From contig NZ_CP060697.1 in assembly GCF_014352855.1 (NCBI RefSeq), positions 1,694,001 to 1,758,000 on the forward strand: DNA of 64,000 nt. The letters run 5' to 3'. Of the stretch, positions 1-8,439 are shown one piece after another (within the stretch, counting starts at the first letter, position 1; each line of letters starts with the position of its first letter). Source of the DNA: Sphingomonas sabuli (lineage in GTDB: Bacteria; Pseudomonadota; Alphaproteobacteria; Sphingomonadales; Sphingomonadaceae). A program made the position numbers and the translations under genes. Below the pieces are notes generated by a model, which saw only the letters and a list, made by a program, of their open reading frames with translations, ran no database searches and was not told where the DNA came from.

Positions 1-62
1 GCCGACATGTGGTTCCGCCAGGCTGCGGAGCGCTCAGTCGAGGAGGCGGCACAAGCAGCCGA

Positions 63-1838
63 ATGACGGGCGACATCCAGCAAGTTTTGAAGCGAACCTT
101 CGGGTTCGACAGCTTCCGCGGCGTCCAGGCCGACGTGGTGGAGCGGGTGATGGCGGGCAAGCCGACGCTGGCCGTCATGCCGACGGGGGCGGGCAAGTCG
201 CTGTGCTACCAGTTGCCGGCCGTTGCGCGCGAAGGGACAGCGCTGGTCATTTCCCCGCTGATCGCGCTGATGCACGACCAGATCCGGTCGGTCGAAGCGA
301 GCGGCATCCGAGCGGCCTCTCTGACCTCGGCCGACGACAATCGCGAACAGACCTTGGCGAGCCTTCGCGCCGGCGACCTCGACCTGTTGTACGTTGCGCC
401 GGAACGGGCGACGACCGACGGCTTCCGCCGACTGATCGAGCGCATCCCCTTGTCGCTGATCGCCATCGACGAGGCGCATTGCGTAAGCGAATGGGGGCAT
501 GACTTCCGCCCCGACTATCGCCTGCTGCGACCATTGCTGGATGCGTTCACCAATGTCCCGCGGCTGGCGCTGACCGCCACGGCCGACGCCCGGACGCGGG
601 CCGATATCCTGGTCCAGCTTGGCATACCAGACGACGGGCTGGTCATCGCCGGGTTCGACCGCCCCAACATCCGTTATCACGTCCGCCCGCGCGACGGCTT
701 GCCGGGCCAGCTGAAGTCGCTGCTTGCCAGTCAGCCCGGTGCTGGCATCGTTTATGCCCCCAGCCGCGACCAGACCGAGCGCCTGGCCGAGACCGTCGCC
801 GCCGGCGGGCGCAGCGCAGTCGCCTATCATGCCGGGCTGGAGCCGCAGATACGGGCCCGCAATCAGGCGGCGTTCGTCCAGTCCGAAGACATGGTCGTCG
901 CCGCCACGGTCGCGTTCGGCATGGGCATCGACAAGCCCGACGTGCGCTTCGTTGCCCATGCCGGCATCCCAAAGTCGATCGAGTCTTATTACCAGGAAAC
1001 GGGCCGGGCCGGCCGCGACGGCGACCCAGCCGAAGCCTGGCTGTTCTGGTCGGCCGAGGACTTCGCCCGCGCCCGCCGCCGGATCGAAACCGAGGTCGAG
1101 CCCGAGCGGCGGCCGGACGAGCGCGAGCGGCTCAACGCGCTGGCCGCCTTCGTCGAGACGGCCGAGTGCAGGCGCGCCATCCTGCTGCGCCATTTCGGTG
1201 ACGATCCCCCGGCGACGTGCGGCAATTGCGACAATTGCATCGACCCGCCGGCGACGGTCGACGTCACCGAGGTCGCGCGCAAATTGCTGTCCGCGGCGTT
1301 CCGGACAGAGATGCGGTTCGGCGTCGCCCATCTGGCGCAGGTGCTGGCTGGCGACGACAATGAAAAGGTGCGGAGCTTCGGCCATCACCGGCTGTCGGTT
1401 TTCGGCATCGCCGACGCGGACGAGCTGGCGCTGGTCCGGCCAGTGGCCCGGGCACTGATCGCGCGCGATGCTTTGCGCGCCGACGCTTATGGCGGATTGT
1501 CGTTCGGCCCTGCCGCCCGCGCCATTCTGAAAGGCGAGGAGCATGTGGTGATCGCCGTGCCGCCGGCGCGCAAGCGCGGGTCGCGCCGCCGGACCCCGGA
1601 CGGTCCGCTCGACCCGCTGTTCGATGCGCTGCGCGAGGCCCGCCGCCAGCTGGCGGCCGAAGCGTCGGTCCCGGCCTATGTCGTGTTTCACGATTCCACG
1701 CTGCGCGGGATTGCCGCGGCCCGCCCGCGCACGTTGCACGAGCTTGGCCGGGTGCAGGGTGTGGGCGAAGCCAAACTGCAGCGTTATGGTGCGGCGATGC
1801 TCGACGCGGTTCGGGCGTTCGAGGAGACGGCGGCATGA
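63..1838 (+). CDS. recQ: ATP-dependent DNA helicase RecQ
   Basis: A 3'-5' superfamily 2 helicase acting in recombination repair (RecF pathway) and stalled-fork processing. The 591-residue protein has Walker A (PTGAGKS) about 40 residues in, the DEAH box in the first RecA-like domain, and the second-domain motif GIPKSIESYYQETGRAGRDG. A zinc-binding cysteine set of the RQC region (C-x16-CGNCDNC) follows, with an HRDC-like C-terminal domain ending near GVGEAKLQRYG. The frame is open upstream to position 9, but the ATG at 63 begins the normal family N-terminus (TGDIQQVLKRTFGFDSFRG). The stop overlaps the start of the next gene by 4 bp, so the two are probably co-transcribed. Family assignment is secure. 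Confidence 0.97.
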   Translation: MTGDIQQVLKRTFGFDSFRGVQADVVERVMAGKPTLAVMPTGAGKSLCYQLPAVAREGTALVISPLIALMHDQIRSVEASGIRAASLTSADDNREQTLASLRAGDLDLLYVAPERATTDGFRRLIERIPLSLIAIDEAHCVSEWGHDFRPDYRLLRPLLDAFTNVPRLALTATADARTRADILVQLGIPDDGLVIAGFDRPNIRYHVRPRDGLPGQLKSLLASQPGAGIVYAPSRDQTERLAETVAAGGRSAVAYHAGLEPQIRARNQAAFVQSEDMVVAATVAFGMGIDKPDVRFVAHAGIPKSIESYYQETGRAGRDGDPAEAWLFWSAEDFARARRRIETEVEPERRPDERERLNALAAFVETAECRRAILLRHFGDDPPATCGNCDNCIDPPATVDVTEVARKLLSAAFRTEMRFGVAHLAQVLAGDDNEKVRSFGHHRLSVFGIADADELALVRPVARALIARDALRADAYGGLSFGPAARAILKGEEHVVIAVPPARKRGSRRRTPDGPLDPLFDALREARRQLAAEASVPAYVVFHDSTLRGIAAARPRTLHELGRVQGVGEAKLQRYGAAMLDAVRAFEETAA

Positions 1839-2239
1839 TCCGCAGGTTGAGCGATACGGTGATGGTCAGCGCGCAGATCCGGCCCGACGACGTGCCGGTA
1901 CTTAAGCGCAGCGGCGTCACCATGATCGTGTGCCAACGCCCCGACGACGAAGATCCCGGCCAGCCACCCGCGGCCGAGATCGAGAAAGCGGCCGAGGATG
2001 CCGGCATCGAATTCCGCTTCCTGCCCATCGTTCGCGGCATCGGACCCGCCGATGCGGAAGCCATGCGCGAGGCGATGGAGGCGACGAGCGGCAAGCTGTT
2101 CGCTTACTGCCGCTCCGGCAACCGCTGCACACTCGCCTGGGCGGTCGCCCGCCGCAAGCAGGGGGCATCGCGCGAGGAGGTGGAGGAGATCGCCAATCGA
2201 GCCGGGGTCGACCTGACCCCGATCGACCATCTTCTCTAG
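1835..2239 (+). CDS. TIGR01244 / DUF442 family phosphatase-like or sulfurtransferase-like protein
   Basis: A 134-residue cytoplasmic protein of the DUF442 (Blh N-terminal-like) group, which has a dual-specificity-phosphatase/rhodanese-like fold. The active-site loop reads YCRSGNRC, with a candidate nucleophilic Cys and a following Arg, and the N-terminus contains the family-typical VSAQIRPDDVPVLKRSG. In some bacteria the domain is linked to sulfide handling (Blh) but its substrate is unknown. It overlaps recQ by ATGA and converges on the DUF2007 gene, the two stop codons overlapping. No regulatory site was seen. Family is confident; biochemical role is not. Confidence 0.85.
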   Translation: MIRRLSDTVMVSAQIRPDDVPVLKRSGVTMIVCQRPDDEDPGQPPAAEIEKAAEDAGIEFRFLPIVRGIGPADAEAMREAMEATSGKLFAYCRSGNRCTLAWAVARRKQGASREEVEEIANRAGVDLTPIDHLL

Positions 2240-2442
2240 CGCACGTCGGCAAGCAGCCGGACGGCCTCTTCCAGATCTTCGTCCAGGACCATGACGCGTG
2301 CCCCGATCAGCGCGCCTTCGGCATAGAGGCTGCTGGCACTGTCGAAGACCACCGCTTCGACGCCGTTGCTTTCAAGGAAGGTGCGCGCGACTTCGGCTTC
2401 GATCGCGGTATTGTACCGCGCCGCCATCGCCAGCGCGCTCAC
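2236..2442 (-). CDS. DUF2007 domain small protein
   Basis: A 68-residue protein of the DUF2007 family (putative signal-transducing protein, of unknown function). The usual pattern is present: an N-terminal ARYNTAIEAEVARTFLESNG helix, where the family has 'ARY..P.EAE.AR..L...GI', followed by a short beta region and VLDEDLEEAVRLL, resembling a small ferredoxin-like fold. The GTG at 2442 overlaps the upstream DUF924 stop (GTGA); an in-frame ATG at 2427 is a possible alternative start. It is the last gene of the leftward cluster zinc finger-tldD-DUF924-DUF2007. Confidence 0.8.
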   Translation of the reverse strand: MSALAMAARYNTAIEAEVARTFLESNGVEAVVFDSASSLYAEGALIGARVMVLDEDLEEAVRLLADVR

Positions 2443-2975
2443 CAGGAAGGATCGTCGCCGACCGGCTCCCCGGCGCGCGGCGCGCGACCGAGCACGGCAT
2501 TGCGATGGGGGAAGCGGCCGTATTTGGCGATCACGTCGCGGTGTTTTTGGGCGAAGGACAGCTGGCGGTCGTCGGCGAGGCGAGTGAACAGAAGCATCGA
2601 GCGCTGCTGATCGTCCATGTCTTCGCTGTGCATGAACGGCATGTAGAGGAAGCTGCGTTCGCGTGCTTCGAGCTGGTCGTCGAAGCCCTTGTCGACCGCG
2701 CCGCGCGCGATTTGCAACGCCAGCGGATCGGTCGAAAACTGGTCGGCGTGGCCACGAAACATGTTGCGCGGAAACTGGTCGAACAGGATGACGCCGGCAA
2801 GCGCGGTCAACGGGTCGTCAAGAAAGCTGGTGGCCGGCAGGCTGCGCTTTTCCTCCCACAACTCCTGGAAACGGCGAGCGATGTCGCGGCCGAGGTCGGC
2901 GCCCCCGCCGAACCATTGGTCCTCATCGAGGCCGAACCAGAATTTGAGGACGCCGGAGCGCCAGTCGTCGTTCAC
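2439..2975 (-). CDS. DUF924 family protein
   Basis: A 178-residue cytoplasmic protein of DUF924 (COG3803), which has a TPR-like helical fold and no established biochemical role. Recognised from the N-terminal VLKFWFG, the central ILFDQFPRNMFRG and the downstream RSFLYMPFMHSEDMDDQQRS, all hallmark segments. The frame is open further upstream, but that part is antisense-like sequence inside tldD. The GTG at 2975 overlaps the tldD stop (GTGA) and begins the family N-terminus, so it is the preferred start. Translationally coupled to tldD upstream and to DUF2007 downstream. Confidence 0.9.
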   Translation of the reverse strand: MNDDWRSGVLKFWFGLDEDQWFGGGADLGRDIARRFQELWEEKRSLPATSFLDDPLTALAGVILFDQFPRNMFRGHADQFSTDPLALQIARGAVDKGFDDQLEARERSFLYMPFMHSEDMDDQQRSMLLFTRLADDRQLSFAQKHRDVIAKYGRFPHRNAVLGRAPRAGEPVGDDPSW

Positions 2976-4384
2976 GCGGCGGTGCCCCCGACGGTCAATC
3001 CGTCGATCAGCAGGCTGGGCTGACCGACGCCGGCGGGAATCGATTGCCCGGCCTTGCCGCACACGCCGATACCCTCGTCGAGCGCGAGGTCGTTCCCGAT
3101 GCCCTTGATGCGGGTCAGGACGGTCGGACCATCGCCGATCAGCGTTGCGCCCTTGACCGGCTCGGCAATGCGGCCGTTGCGAATGCGATAGGCTTCGGTG
3201 CAACCGAACACGAACTTGCCGCTGGTAATGTCGACCTGCCCGCCGCCGAAGCTCTTGGCGAAAATGCCGTCCTTGACTCGTTCGACCAGTTCGCCCGGAT
3301 CGTCGTTGCCGGCGAGCATGAAGGTGTTGGTCATGCGCGGCATCGGCGCGTGGGCAAAGCTTTCGCGGCGCCCGCTGCCGGTGGGTTCGACACCCATCAG
3401 GCGGGCGTTGAGCCGGTCCTGCAGATAGCCTTTGAGGATGCCGTCTTCGATCAGCACGTTGCGGCGGGTCGGTGTGCCTTCGTCATCGATGGTCAGCGAC
3501 CCGCGCCGGTCCTGGATCGCGCCGTCGTCGATCACGGTTACGCCCGGCGCCGCGACCCGGCTGCCGATGCGGCCGCTGAATGCCGATGTACCCTTGCGAT
3601 TGAAGTCGCCTTCGAGCCCGTGGCCGACTGCTTCGTGCAGCAGCACGCCGCACCAGCCCGGGCCAAGCACCACCGGCATTTCCCCCGCGGGCGCGGCTTC
3701 GGAGCGAAGGTTGGTCAGCGCCTGGGCCAGTGCCTCGTCGATCGCCCGGTTCCACGTCGCCGGATCGAACAGGCTTTCGTAGAGATAGCGGCCGCCGATG
3801 CCGAACTGCCCGACTTCGCGGCGATCGCCTTCAGCGGCGACGATCTGCACGCCAAGGCGCACCAGCGGGCGGACGTCGGTGGCAACGAAACCGTCGGCGC
3901 GGACGATTTCTATCACTCTCCAGCTGGCGTGGAGGCCGACGCTCACCTGCGCCACGCGCGGGTCGCGGGCCCGAGCAGCTGCGTCGATCTGCTGACACAA
4001 CTCTACCTTGCGGGCGAAGGGCACTTCGACCAGCGGATTGCCCGCGCCATACATCGCCTGGTTGGTGCGCGGCGGCGCCGCTGCAGCGGCTCCGGTCGAC
4101 GGGTCCAGCAGGGTGAGGGTGGCGGCGGCGCGTTCGATCGCATCCGCGCTGATATCGTTGGCGTGCGCGAACGCGGTCGTCTCGCCGGTTACGCCACGCA
4201 GGCCGAAGCCCGAGCTGTTGTCGTAGCTGGCGGTCTTCAGCCGGCCATCGTCAAAGCCGAATGCCTCGCTGACGCTATGTTCGAGATAAAGCTCGCCGTC
4301 GTCGCAACCCGACAGGTGGCGGTTGGCAAGCTGCAGTGCATCGTCCGGGTCGAGCGTGCGGTAGAGGAGCTGGCGCGGGTTCAC
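2972..4384 (-). CDS. tldD: Metalloprotease TldD
   Basis: Zinc metalloprotease subunit that with TldE/PmbA forms a cytosolic protease acting on unfolded peptides; known roles in other bacteria include microcin B17 maturation and CcdA turnover. The 470-residue length is normal. The metal-binding motif HEAVGHGLEGDFNRKG lies near residue 250, and the C-terminal half holds the family segment NTFMLAGNDDPGELV. The start is GTG at 4384, overlapping the stop of the upstream zinc-finger gene (GTGA). No TldE partner gene is in the window, so it must be encoded elsewhere. Confidence 0.96.
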   Translation of the reverse strand: MNPRQLLYRTLDPDDALQLANRHLSGCDDGELYLEHSVSEAFGFDDGRLKTASYDNSSGFGLRGVTGETTAFAHANDISADAIERAAATLTLLDPSTGAAAAAPPRTNQAMYGAGNPLVEVPFARKVELCQQIDAAARARDPRVAQVSVGLHASWRVIEIVRADGFVATDVRPLVRLGVQIVAAEGDRREVGQFGIGGRYLYESLFDPATWNRAIDEALAQALTNLRSEAAPAGEMPVVLGPGWCGVLLHEAVGHGLEGDFNRKGTSAFSGRIGSRVAAPGVTVIDDGAIQDRRGSLTIDDEGTPTRRNVLIEDGILKGYLQDRLNARLMGVEPTGSGRRESFAHAPMPRMTNTFMLAGNDDPGELVERVKDGIFAKSFGGGQVDITSGKFVFGCTEAYRIRNGRIAEPVKGATLIGDGPTVLTRIKGIGNDLALDEGIGVCGKAGQSIPAGVGQPSLLIDGLTVGGTAA

Positions 4385-4578
4385 GAAGGCGTGTCCGCCG
4401 GTCCCCCTTCAAGGATGAAGCGGCGATCGCAATAGCCGCATTCGACGAAACCGACCGCCGGGTCGACGCGAAGATAGACGCGCGGATGCCCCAGTTCCGG
4501 CGAGACCGCGCCCGAACCGTCGCAGGCGACCTGCGGGACCTTGATCTTGAAAGTTTCGGGCGGCGGAATCGAGCTCAT
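4381..4578 (-). CDS. zf-CHCC zinc-finger domain protein
   Basis: A 65-residue protein with the zf-CHCC pattern: VACDG, then LGHPRVYL, then VECGYCDRRF, giving Cys, His, Cys, Cys ligands. The domain is shared with mitochondrial complex I subunit NDUFS6, and small alphaproteobacterial homologues are common; a role in iron-sulfur or complex I biology is inference. The ATG at 4578 is preferred over an in-frame GTG at 4590. Its stop overlaps the tldD start. It heads the leftward operon ending in DUF2007. Confidence 0.85.
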   Translation of the reverse strand: MSSIPPPETFKIKVPQVACDGSGAVSPELGHPRVYLRVDPAVGFVECGYCDRRFILEGGPADTPS

Positions 4579-4629
4579 CGCCCAACGCACTTAAGGTGGC
4601 CGCCGCCCGGCGACAAGCGGGTGCGGCGC

Positions 4630-5151
4630 TTATTGGTAGAGCGCGGTCATCCAGAATTGCGCGCTATATTCGCCCTCGGGCTGATTGGCGGCGATCGACA
4701 GGGATCCGCCGACGCCGACGAAGAAGGTGCGCGACACGGGGTCGATGGTGCGGAAGGGCGATCCGTCGATGGTGATGCCGAGCACCGGGATTGTGTCGCC
4801 GGTGCTGCTGGTCAAGGCGACCGGCGGGCTAACCGCGATGATCACCTGCTGGTTGGGCGAACCGGCGCCGCCGAAATAGGCGCGAAAGCCGTCGTCGGCG
4901 GGGACCGCGATCAGGCCGCCGGTGGTGGTGCGGGCACCGGTCACCGGATTGATAGTGGCCGTACCGCCGGTCGGCGACGACACGAACGCGCCGAAATCGA
5001 GGTCGTCGATCTTGGTCAGCTTTAGCGGAATCAGGACGAGCGCTTCACCGACCGCGTCGGTCGCAGCAGGCACCGGCTGCGCGGCGGCGGGCGCTGCGGC
5101 CAGGGCGGAGGCGGCGATGGCAGCCGCCGGCAGGAGTTTCAAAATCGACAC
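4630..5151 (-). CDS. DUF4402 secreted protein, candidate chaperone-usher pilin subunit
   Basis: A 173-residue exported protein. An N-terminal signal peptide ends at about AAPAAA-QP. The DUF4402 core follows: PLKLTKIDDLDFGAFV, a glycine/threonine-rich middle with TINPVTG, and a C-terminal GVGGSLSIAANQPEGEYSA. It contains no cysteines. The last 14 residues carry Gly at -14, Met at -6, Phe at -8 and the penultimate Tyr, the pattern that pilins present to PapD-like chaperones. That reading is inference; the family itself has no settled function. It sits immediately downstream of a second DUF4402 gene on the same strand, about 54 kb from the chaperone and usher-like genes. Confidence 0.85.
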   Translation of the reverse strand: MSILKLLPAAAIAASALAAAPAAAQPVPAATDAVGEALVLIPLKLTKIDDLDFGAFVSSPTGGTATINPVTGARTTTGGLIAVPADDGFRAYFGGAGSPNQQVIIAVSPPVALTSSTGDTIPVLGITIDGSPFRTIDPVSRTFFVGVGGSLSIAANQPEGEYSAQFWMTALYQ

Positions 5152-5284
5152 CGGGCAATCCTTTCACGCAATGCTGCGATGAGGATCAGATTGGCCGGAT
5201 ACCCGTCACTTTGGTTTCAACACTAAGGGACAGCGGAAATTTAACCACTGCCGCAAACCATGGCGGGCAATTCGGAGCCGCTCG

Positions 5285-5797
5285 CTATTGGTAGGTGGCG
5301 GTGACCGTGAAGGTCCCTTCATAGACCCCTTCGGCCTGGTTCGCGCCGACGTTGAGCCGGCCGCCGACCTTGAAATCGAACACTTCGAACGGATTGACGT
5401 GGATCGTCTGCGGCGTGCTCAGGGTGAAGTTCGAAACGGTCATCGTTTGCGTGCCGCCGACGCGGGTCAAGGTGATCGGATTCTTGGGCACACGCAGGAT
5501 GACCGGAGCCCGCCGCGTGCCGGCGCCGATGAACTCCGCCGCAGAGGTGGGTTGCGGTCCGCGCAGAAGGCCGCCGGTGGTGGTGACCGTGCCGGTGGCC
5601 GGGTCGATCGTCACCGTTCCCGCCGTCGCCGACCGGAAGATCACCCCGAAATCCAGGTTCTTCTTCTTGAGCAGGGTCAGCGGCTTGAGAATCGCGGTAT
5701 CGACGCCCGAAACGGATTGGGCCGGGGCCGCGCGCAGCGGCCCGGCGGGCAGCGCCGCCGCGGCGGCGGCAACAATGGTCAGGACGGTCCGGTTCAT
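5285..5797 (-). CDS. DUF4402 secreted protein, candidate chaperone-usher pilin subunit
   Basis: A 170-residue exported protein paralogous to its downstream neighbour. The ATG at 5797 gives a signal peptide (MNRTVLTIVAAAAAALPAGP); the upstream in-frame extension to 5881 is not secretion-like. The core has KPLTLLKKKNLDFGVIF, TIDPATGTVTTTGG and GGRLNVGANQAEGVYEG. It ends ...TFTVTATYQ with Gly at -14, hydrophobic or small residues at -4/-6/-8 and Tyr at -2. It lacks cysteines, so it has no pilin-type disulfide. The leader region carries clustered TTAACCC motifs (see separate entry). Probably co-transcribed with the next DUF4402 gene, 133 bp downstream. Confidence 0.85.
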   Translation of the reverse strand: MNRTVLTIVAAAAAALPAGPLRAAPAQSVSGVDTAILKPLTLLKKKNLDFGVIFRSATAGTVTIDPATGTVTTTGGLLRGPQPTSAAEFIGAGTRRAPVILRVPKNPITLTRVGGTQTMTVSNFTLSTPQTIHVNPFEVFDFKVGGRLNVGANQAEGVYEGTFTVTATYQ

Positions 5798-5813
5798 CCT
5801 GGCTGCGTTTAGA

Positions 5814-5849
5814 GGGTTAACGTCAAGACAACCCTGAGGGTTAGGGTTA
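5814..5849. promoter_or_regulatory. Clustered GGGTTA / TTAACCC motifs upstream of a DUF4402 gene
   Basis: Three copies of GGGTTA (starting at 5814, 5838 and 5844) and one inverted AACCCT lie 17-52 bp upstream of the start at 5797. On the coding strand these read TTAACCC. They resemble half-sites of TTAA-containing regulators such as CtrA, but no perfect TTAA-N7-TTAAC pair is present. Function is a guess based on position and repetition. Confidence 0.35.
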
Positions 5850-5907
5850 AGCGCGTCTTTACCTTCTTCGCTTCCGCCCAAAGCGGGCGACGGCTATGCG
5901 GCGGACG

Positions 5908-6828
5908 ATGACCGACGCCCCCGCAATCCGAATCGAATCGCTGAGCAAAGTCTATGCCGGCGGCAAGCTGGCGCTCGACAATGTCAGCTTCGACGTGCCG
6001 CGCGGGCAGATCTTCGGCCTGCTTGGCCCCAATGGAGCCGGCAAGTCGACGTTGATCAACATCCTTGCCGGCCTGGTCATGAAGACCGGCGGCAAGGCGA
6101 CCGTGTGGGGCTTCGACATCGACAAGCACCCGCGCAACGCCAAGCGGTCGATCGGCGTGGTGCCGCAGGAAATCATCTTCGACCCCTTTTTCACGCCGCG
6201 CGAGACGCTCGAGATCCAGGCCGGGCTGTACGGGATACCGGCCGCCAAGCGGCAGTCGGACGAGTTGCTTGCCGCGATGCACCTGACCGACAAGGCGGGC
6301 GCCTATTCGCGCACCCTGTCGGGCGGCATGAAGCGGCGGTTGCTGGTGGCCAAGGCGATGGTCCATTCGCCCCCCATCCTGGTGCTCGACGAACCCACCG
6401 CCGGTGTCGACGTCGAGCTTCGCCGCCAGCTTTGGGATTATGTCCGACATCTCAATCAGAAGGGCGTGACGGTCGTCCTGACCACCCATTATCTCGAAGA
6501 GGCCGAGGAGCTGTGCGATCGCATCGCGATCATCAACCACGGCAAGGTCATCGCCAACGAACCGACCCGCGCGCTGGTCGCCAAGGCGCAGGACAAATCG
6601 GTCGTCGTCACCACCGATCGCGACCTCGACCGGGTGCCGGAGAACCGCTGCTTCGACAATATCGTGCTGATCGACGAACGCACGCTGGAGATCAGTTACC
6701 GCAAGGACCGGGTCAACGCGGGCGAGGTGCTGGCCGCGCTGACCGCCGACGGGATCGGCATCGTCGATGTGTCGACCCGCGATCCCGACCTTGAGGACGT
6801 CTTCCTGAGTCTTGTCGCCGAAGCATGA
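5908..6828 (+). CDS. ABC transporter ATP-binding protein (ABC-2 exporter type)
   Basis: A 306-residue cytoplasmic ATPase. Walker A is GPNGAGKST, the signature is LSGGMKRRL, Walker B with the catalytic Glu is ILVLDEPTAGVD, and the switch His lies in TTHYLEEAEE. The 'G(M)KRRL' signature and the ~80-residue C-terminal extension match NodI/YadG/CcmA-like ATPases that pair with ABC-2 membrane subunits. No permease gene lies next to it, which is unusual for this group. The ATG at 5908 is preferred over one at 5896. The stop overlaps nadB (ATGA). Substrate unknown. Confidence 0.9.
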   Translation: MTDAPAIRIESLSKVYAGGKLALDNVSFDVPRGQIFGLLGPNGAGKSTLINILAGLVMKTGGKATVWGFDIDKHPRNAKRSIGVVPQEIIFDPFFTPRETLEIQAGLYGIPAAKRQSDELLAAMHLTDKAGAYSRTLSGGMKRRLLVAKAMVHSPPILVLDEPTAGVDVELRRQLWDYVRHLNQKGVTVVLTTHYLEEAEELCDRIAIINHGKVIANEPTRALVAKAQDKSVVVTTDRDLDRVPENRCFDNIVLIDERTLEISYRKDRVNAGEVLAALTADGIGIVDVSTRDPDLEDVFLSLVAEA

Positions 6829-8405
6829 GCCGCCGGTTCGACGTCCTTATCATCGGATCGGGCGCGGCCGGGCTGACCGCGGCGCTCAACCTTGCCGAGA
6901 CGCTGACGGTCGGCGTGATCGCCAAGGGATCGCTGGGCGAAGGCGCGACCAACTGGGCGCAAGGCGGCATCGCCGCGGTGCTGGAGGAAGGCGACACGTT
7001 CGAGGCGCATGTCAACGACACGATGGTCGCCGGCGCCGGACTGAACGACCGCGCAGTCGTCGAAATGGTGGTCAGCGAAGCGCCGGAGGCCATCGCCCGG
7101 CTGATTGCGCTTGGCGTGCCGTTCGCGACCGACGGCGACGCGCTGCACCTGACCCGCGAGGGCGGGCACAGCCATCGCCGCATCGTCCATGTTGCCGACG
7201 CCACCGGGCGCGCGGTGCAGCAGGCGCTGGAAACCGCCGCGACCAAGCAGCCCAACATCACCCTGCTGCCCGACATGGTGGCGATCGACCTTGCCACCGG
7301 CCGACATGCCGAGCAGTTTTCGACCGGCGGCGCGGTGCACGGCCTGTACGCCTACAATCGCTCGACCCGGCGGGTGGAAACGCTGACCGCGCGGGCAACG
7401 GTGCTGGCCACTGGCGGGGCCGGACGCGCCTATCTGTTTTCCACCGCGCCGCGCGGCGCGACGGGGGACGGCATCGCCATGGCGTGGCGCGCGGGATGCC
7501 GGGTGTCGAACATGGAATTCATGCAATTCCACCCGACCTGCCTGTACAATCTGGAGGTCAAGAATTTCCTTATTACCGAGGCGGTGCGGGGCGAAGGCGG
7601 GGTGTTGATCCATCCCGAAACGGGCCATCGCTTCATGCCCGACTACGATGAGCGTGCCGAGCTTGCGCCGCGCGACATCGTCGCCCGCGCCATCGACAGC
7701 GAGATCAAGCGCGACGGGCTGGATTACGTCCATCTCGACATCAGCCACCGCGGCGCGGCCTTCGTGCAGGAGCATTTCCCGACCATCCACGAAAAGCTGC
7801 TGACGCTTGGCATCGACATGACCCGGCAACCGATACCGGTGGTGCCGGCGCAGCATTACACCTGCGGCGGCGTGCTGGTGGACCGCAACGGGCGGACCGA
7901 TGCGCCGGGGTTGTACGCAGCCGGTGAAGTGACCCAGTCGGGCCTTCACGGCGCCAACCGGCTGGCATCCAACAGCCTGCTCGAATGCCTGGTGTTTGGC
8001 GAAGCAGCAGCGCGCGACATCCTGGCCAGCCTGGACCGGCTGGCCGAACCGCCGGCCATCCGGCCGTGGGACGAGAGCCGGGTCACCGACAGCGACGAGG
8101 AAGTCGTCATCACCCAAACGTGGGGCGAGATCCGCCGCTTCATGTGGAATTATGTCGGCATCGTGCGGTCGACCAAGCGGCTGGAGCGGGCCAAGCACCG
8201 CATCGACCTCCTGCGTCAAGAAGTCGCCGATTATTACCGTAATTTCCGCGTCACGCCCGACCTGATCGAACTGCGCAACCTGCTGGAAGTCGCCGACCTC
8301 ATCATCCGTTCGGCTTTGAGCCGCCACGAAAGCCGCGGGCTGCATTATACGTTGGATTATCCGGACACGCTGCCGGAGGCGAAAGACACAATTCTGGTCC
8401 CGTGA
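6825..8405 (+). CDS. nadB: L-aspartate oxidase
   Basis: FAD enzyme that converts L-aspartate to iminoaspartate, the first step of de novo NAD synthesis. The 526-residue length is typical. It has the N-terminal dinucleotide fold GSGAAGLTAALN, the family segment GATNWAQGGIAAV near residue 40, and HFPTIHEKLLTLGIDM with HYTCGGVLVD and GLHGANRLASNS. The arginine-rich C-terminal helical domain (RRFMWNYVGIVRSTKRL) is complete. nadA and nadC are not in the window. It is translationally coupled (ATGA) to the preceding ABC ATPase, an odd pairing. Confidence 0.95.
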   Translation: MSRRFDVLIIGSGAAGLTAALNLAETLTVGVIAKGSLGEGATNWAQGGIAAVLEEGDTFEAHVNDTMVAGAGLNDRAVVEMVVSEAPEAIARLIALGVPFATDGDALHLTREGGHSHRRIVHVADATGRAVQQALETAATKQPNITLLPDMVAIDLATGRHAEQFSTGGAVHGLYAYNRSTRRVETLTARATVLATGGAGRAYLFSTAPRGATGDGIAMAWRAGCRVSNMEFMQFHPTCLYNLEVKNFLITEAVRGEGGVLIHPETGHRFMPDYDERAELAPRDIVARAIDSEIKRDGLDYVHLDISHRGAAFVQEHFPTIHEKLLTLGIDMTRQPIPVVPAQHYTCGGVLVDRNGRTDAPGLYAAGEVTQSGLHGANRLASNSLLECLVFGEAAARDILASLDRLAEPPAIRPWDESRVTDSDEEVVITQTWGEIRRFMWNYVGIVRSTKRLERAKHRIDLLRQEVADYYRNFRVTPDLIELRNLLEVADLIIRSALSRHESRGLHYTLDYPDTLPEAKDTILVP

Positions 8406-8439
8406 TTGAAACGCCGGCAAGGCACGGTGAAGCGAACGC

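Noticed and set aside
1..62. Partial gene at the left edge
   Set aside because: The first 62 bases show no convincing coding end or start; the frame open into recQ is an extension without family similarity.
5814..5849. Telomere-like or CRISPR-like repeat
   Set aside because: Only three 6-base units with unequal spacing, so neither a telomere array nor a CRISPR; kept only as a possible regulatory motif.
6696..8420. Leftward 574-codon open frame opposite nadB
   Set aside because: Shadow of nadB in the complementary strand; no motif, signal or gene context.
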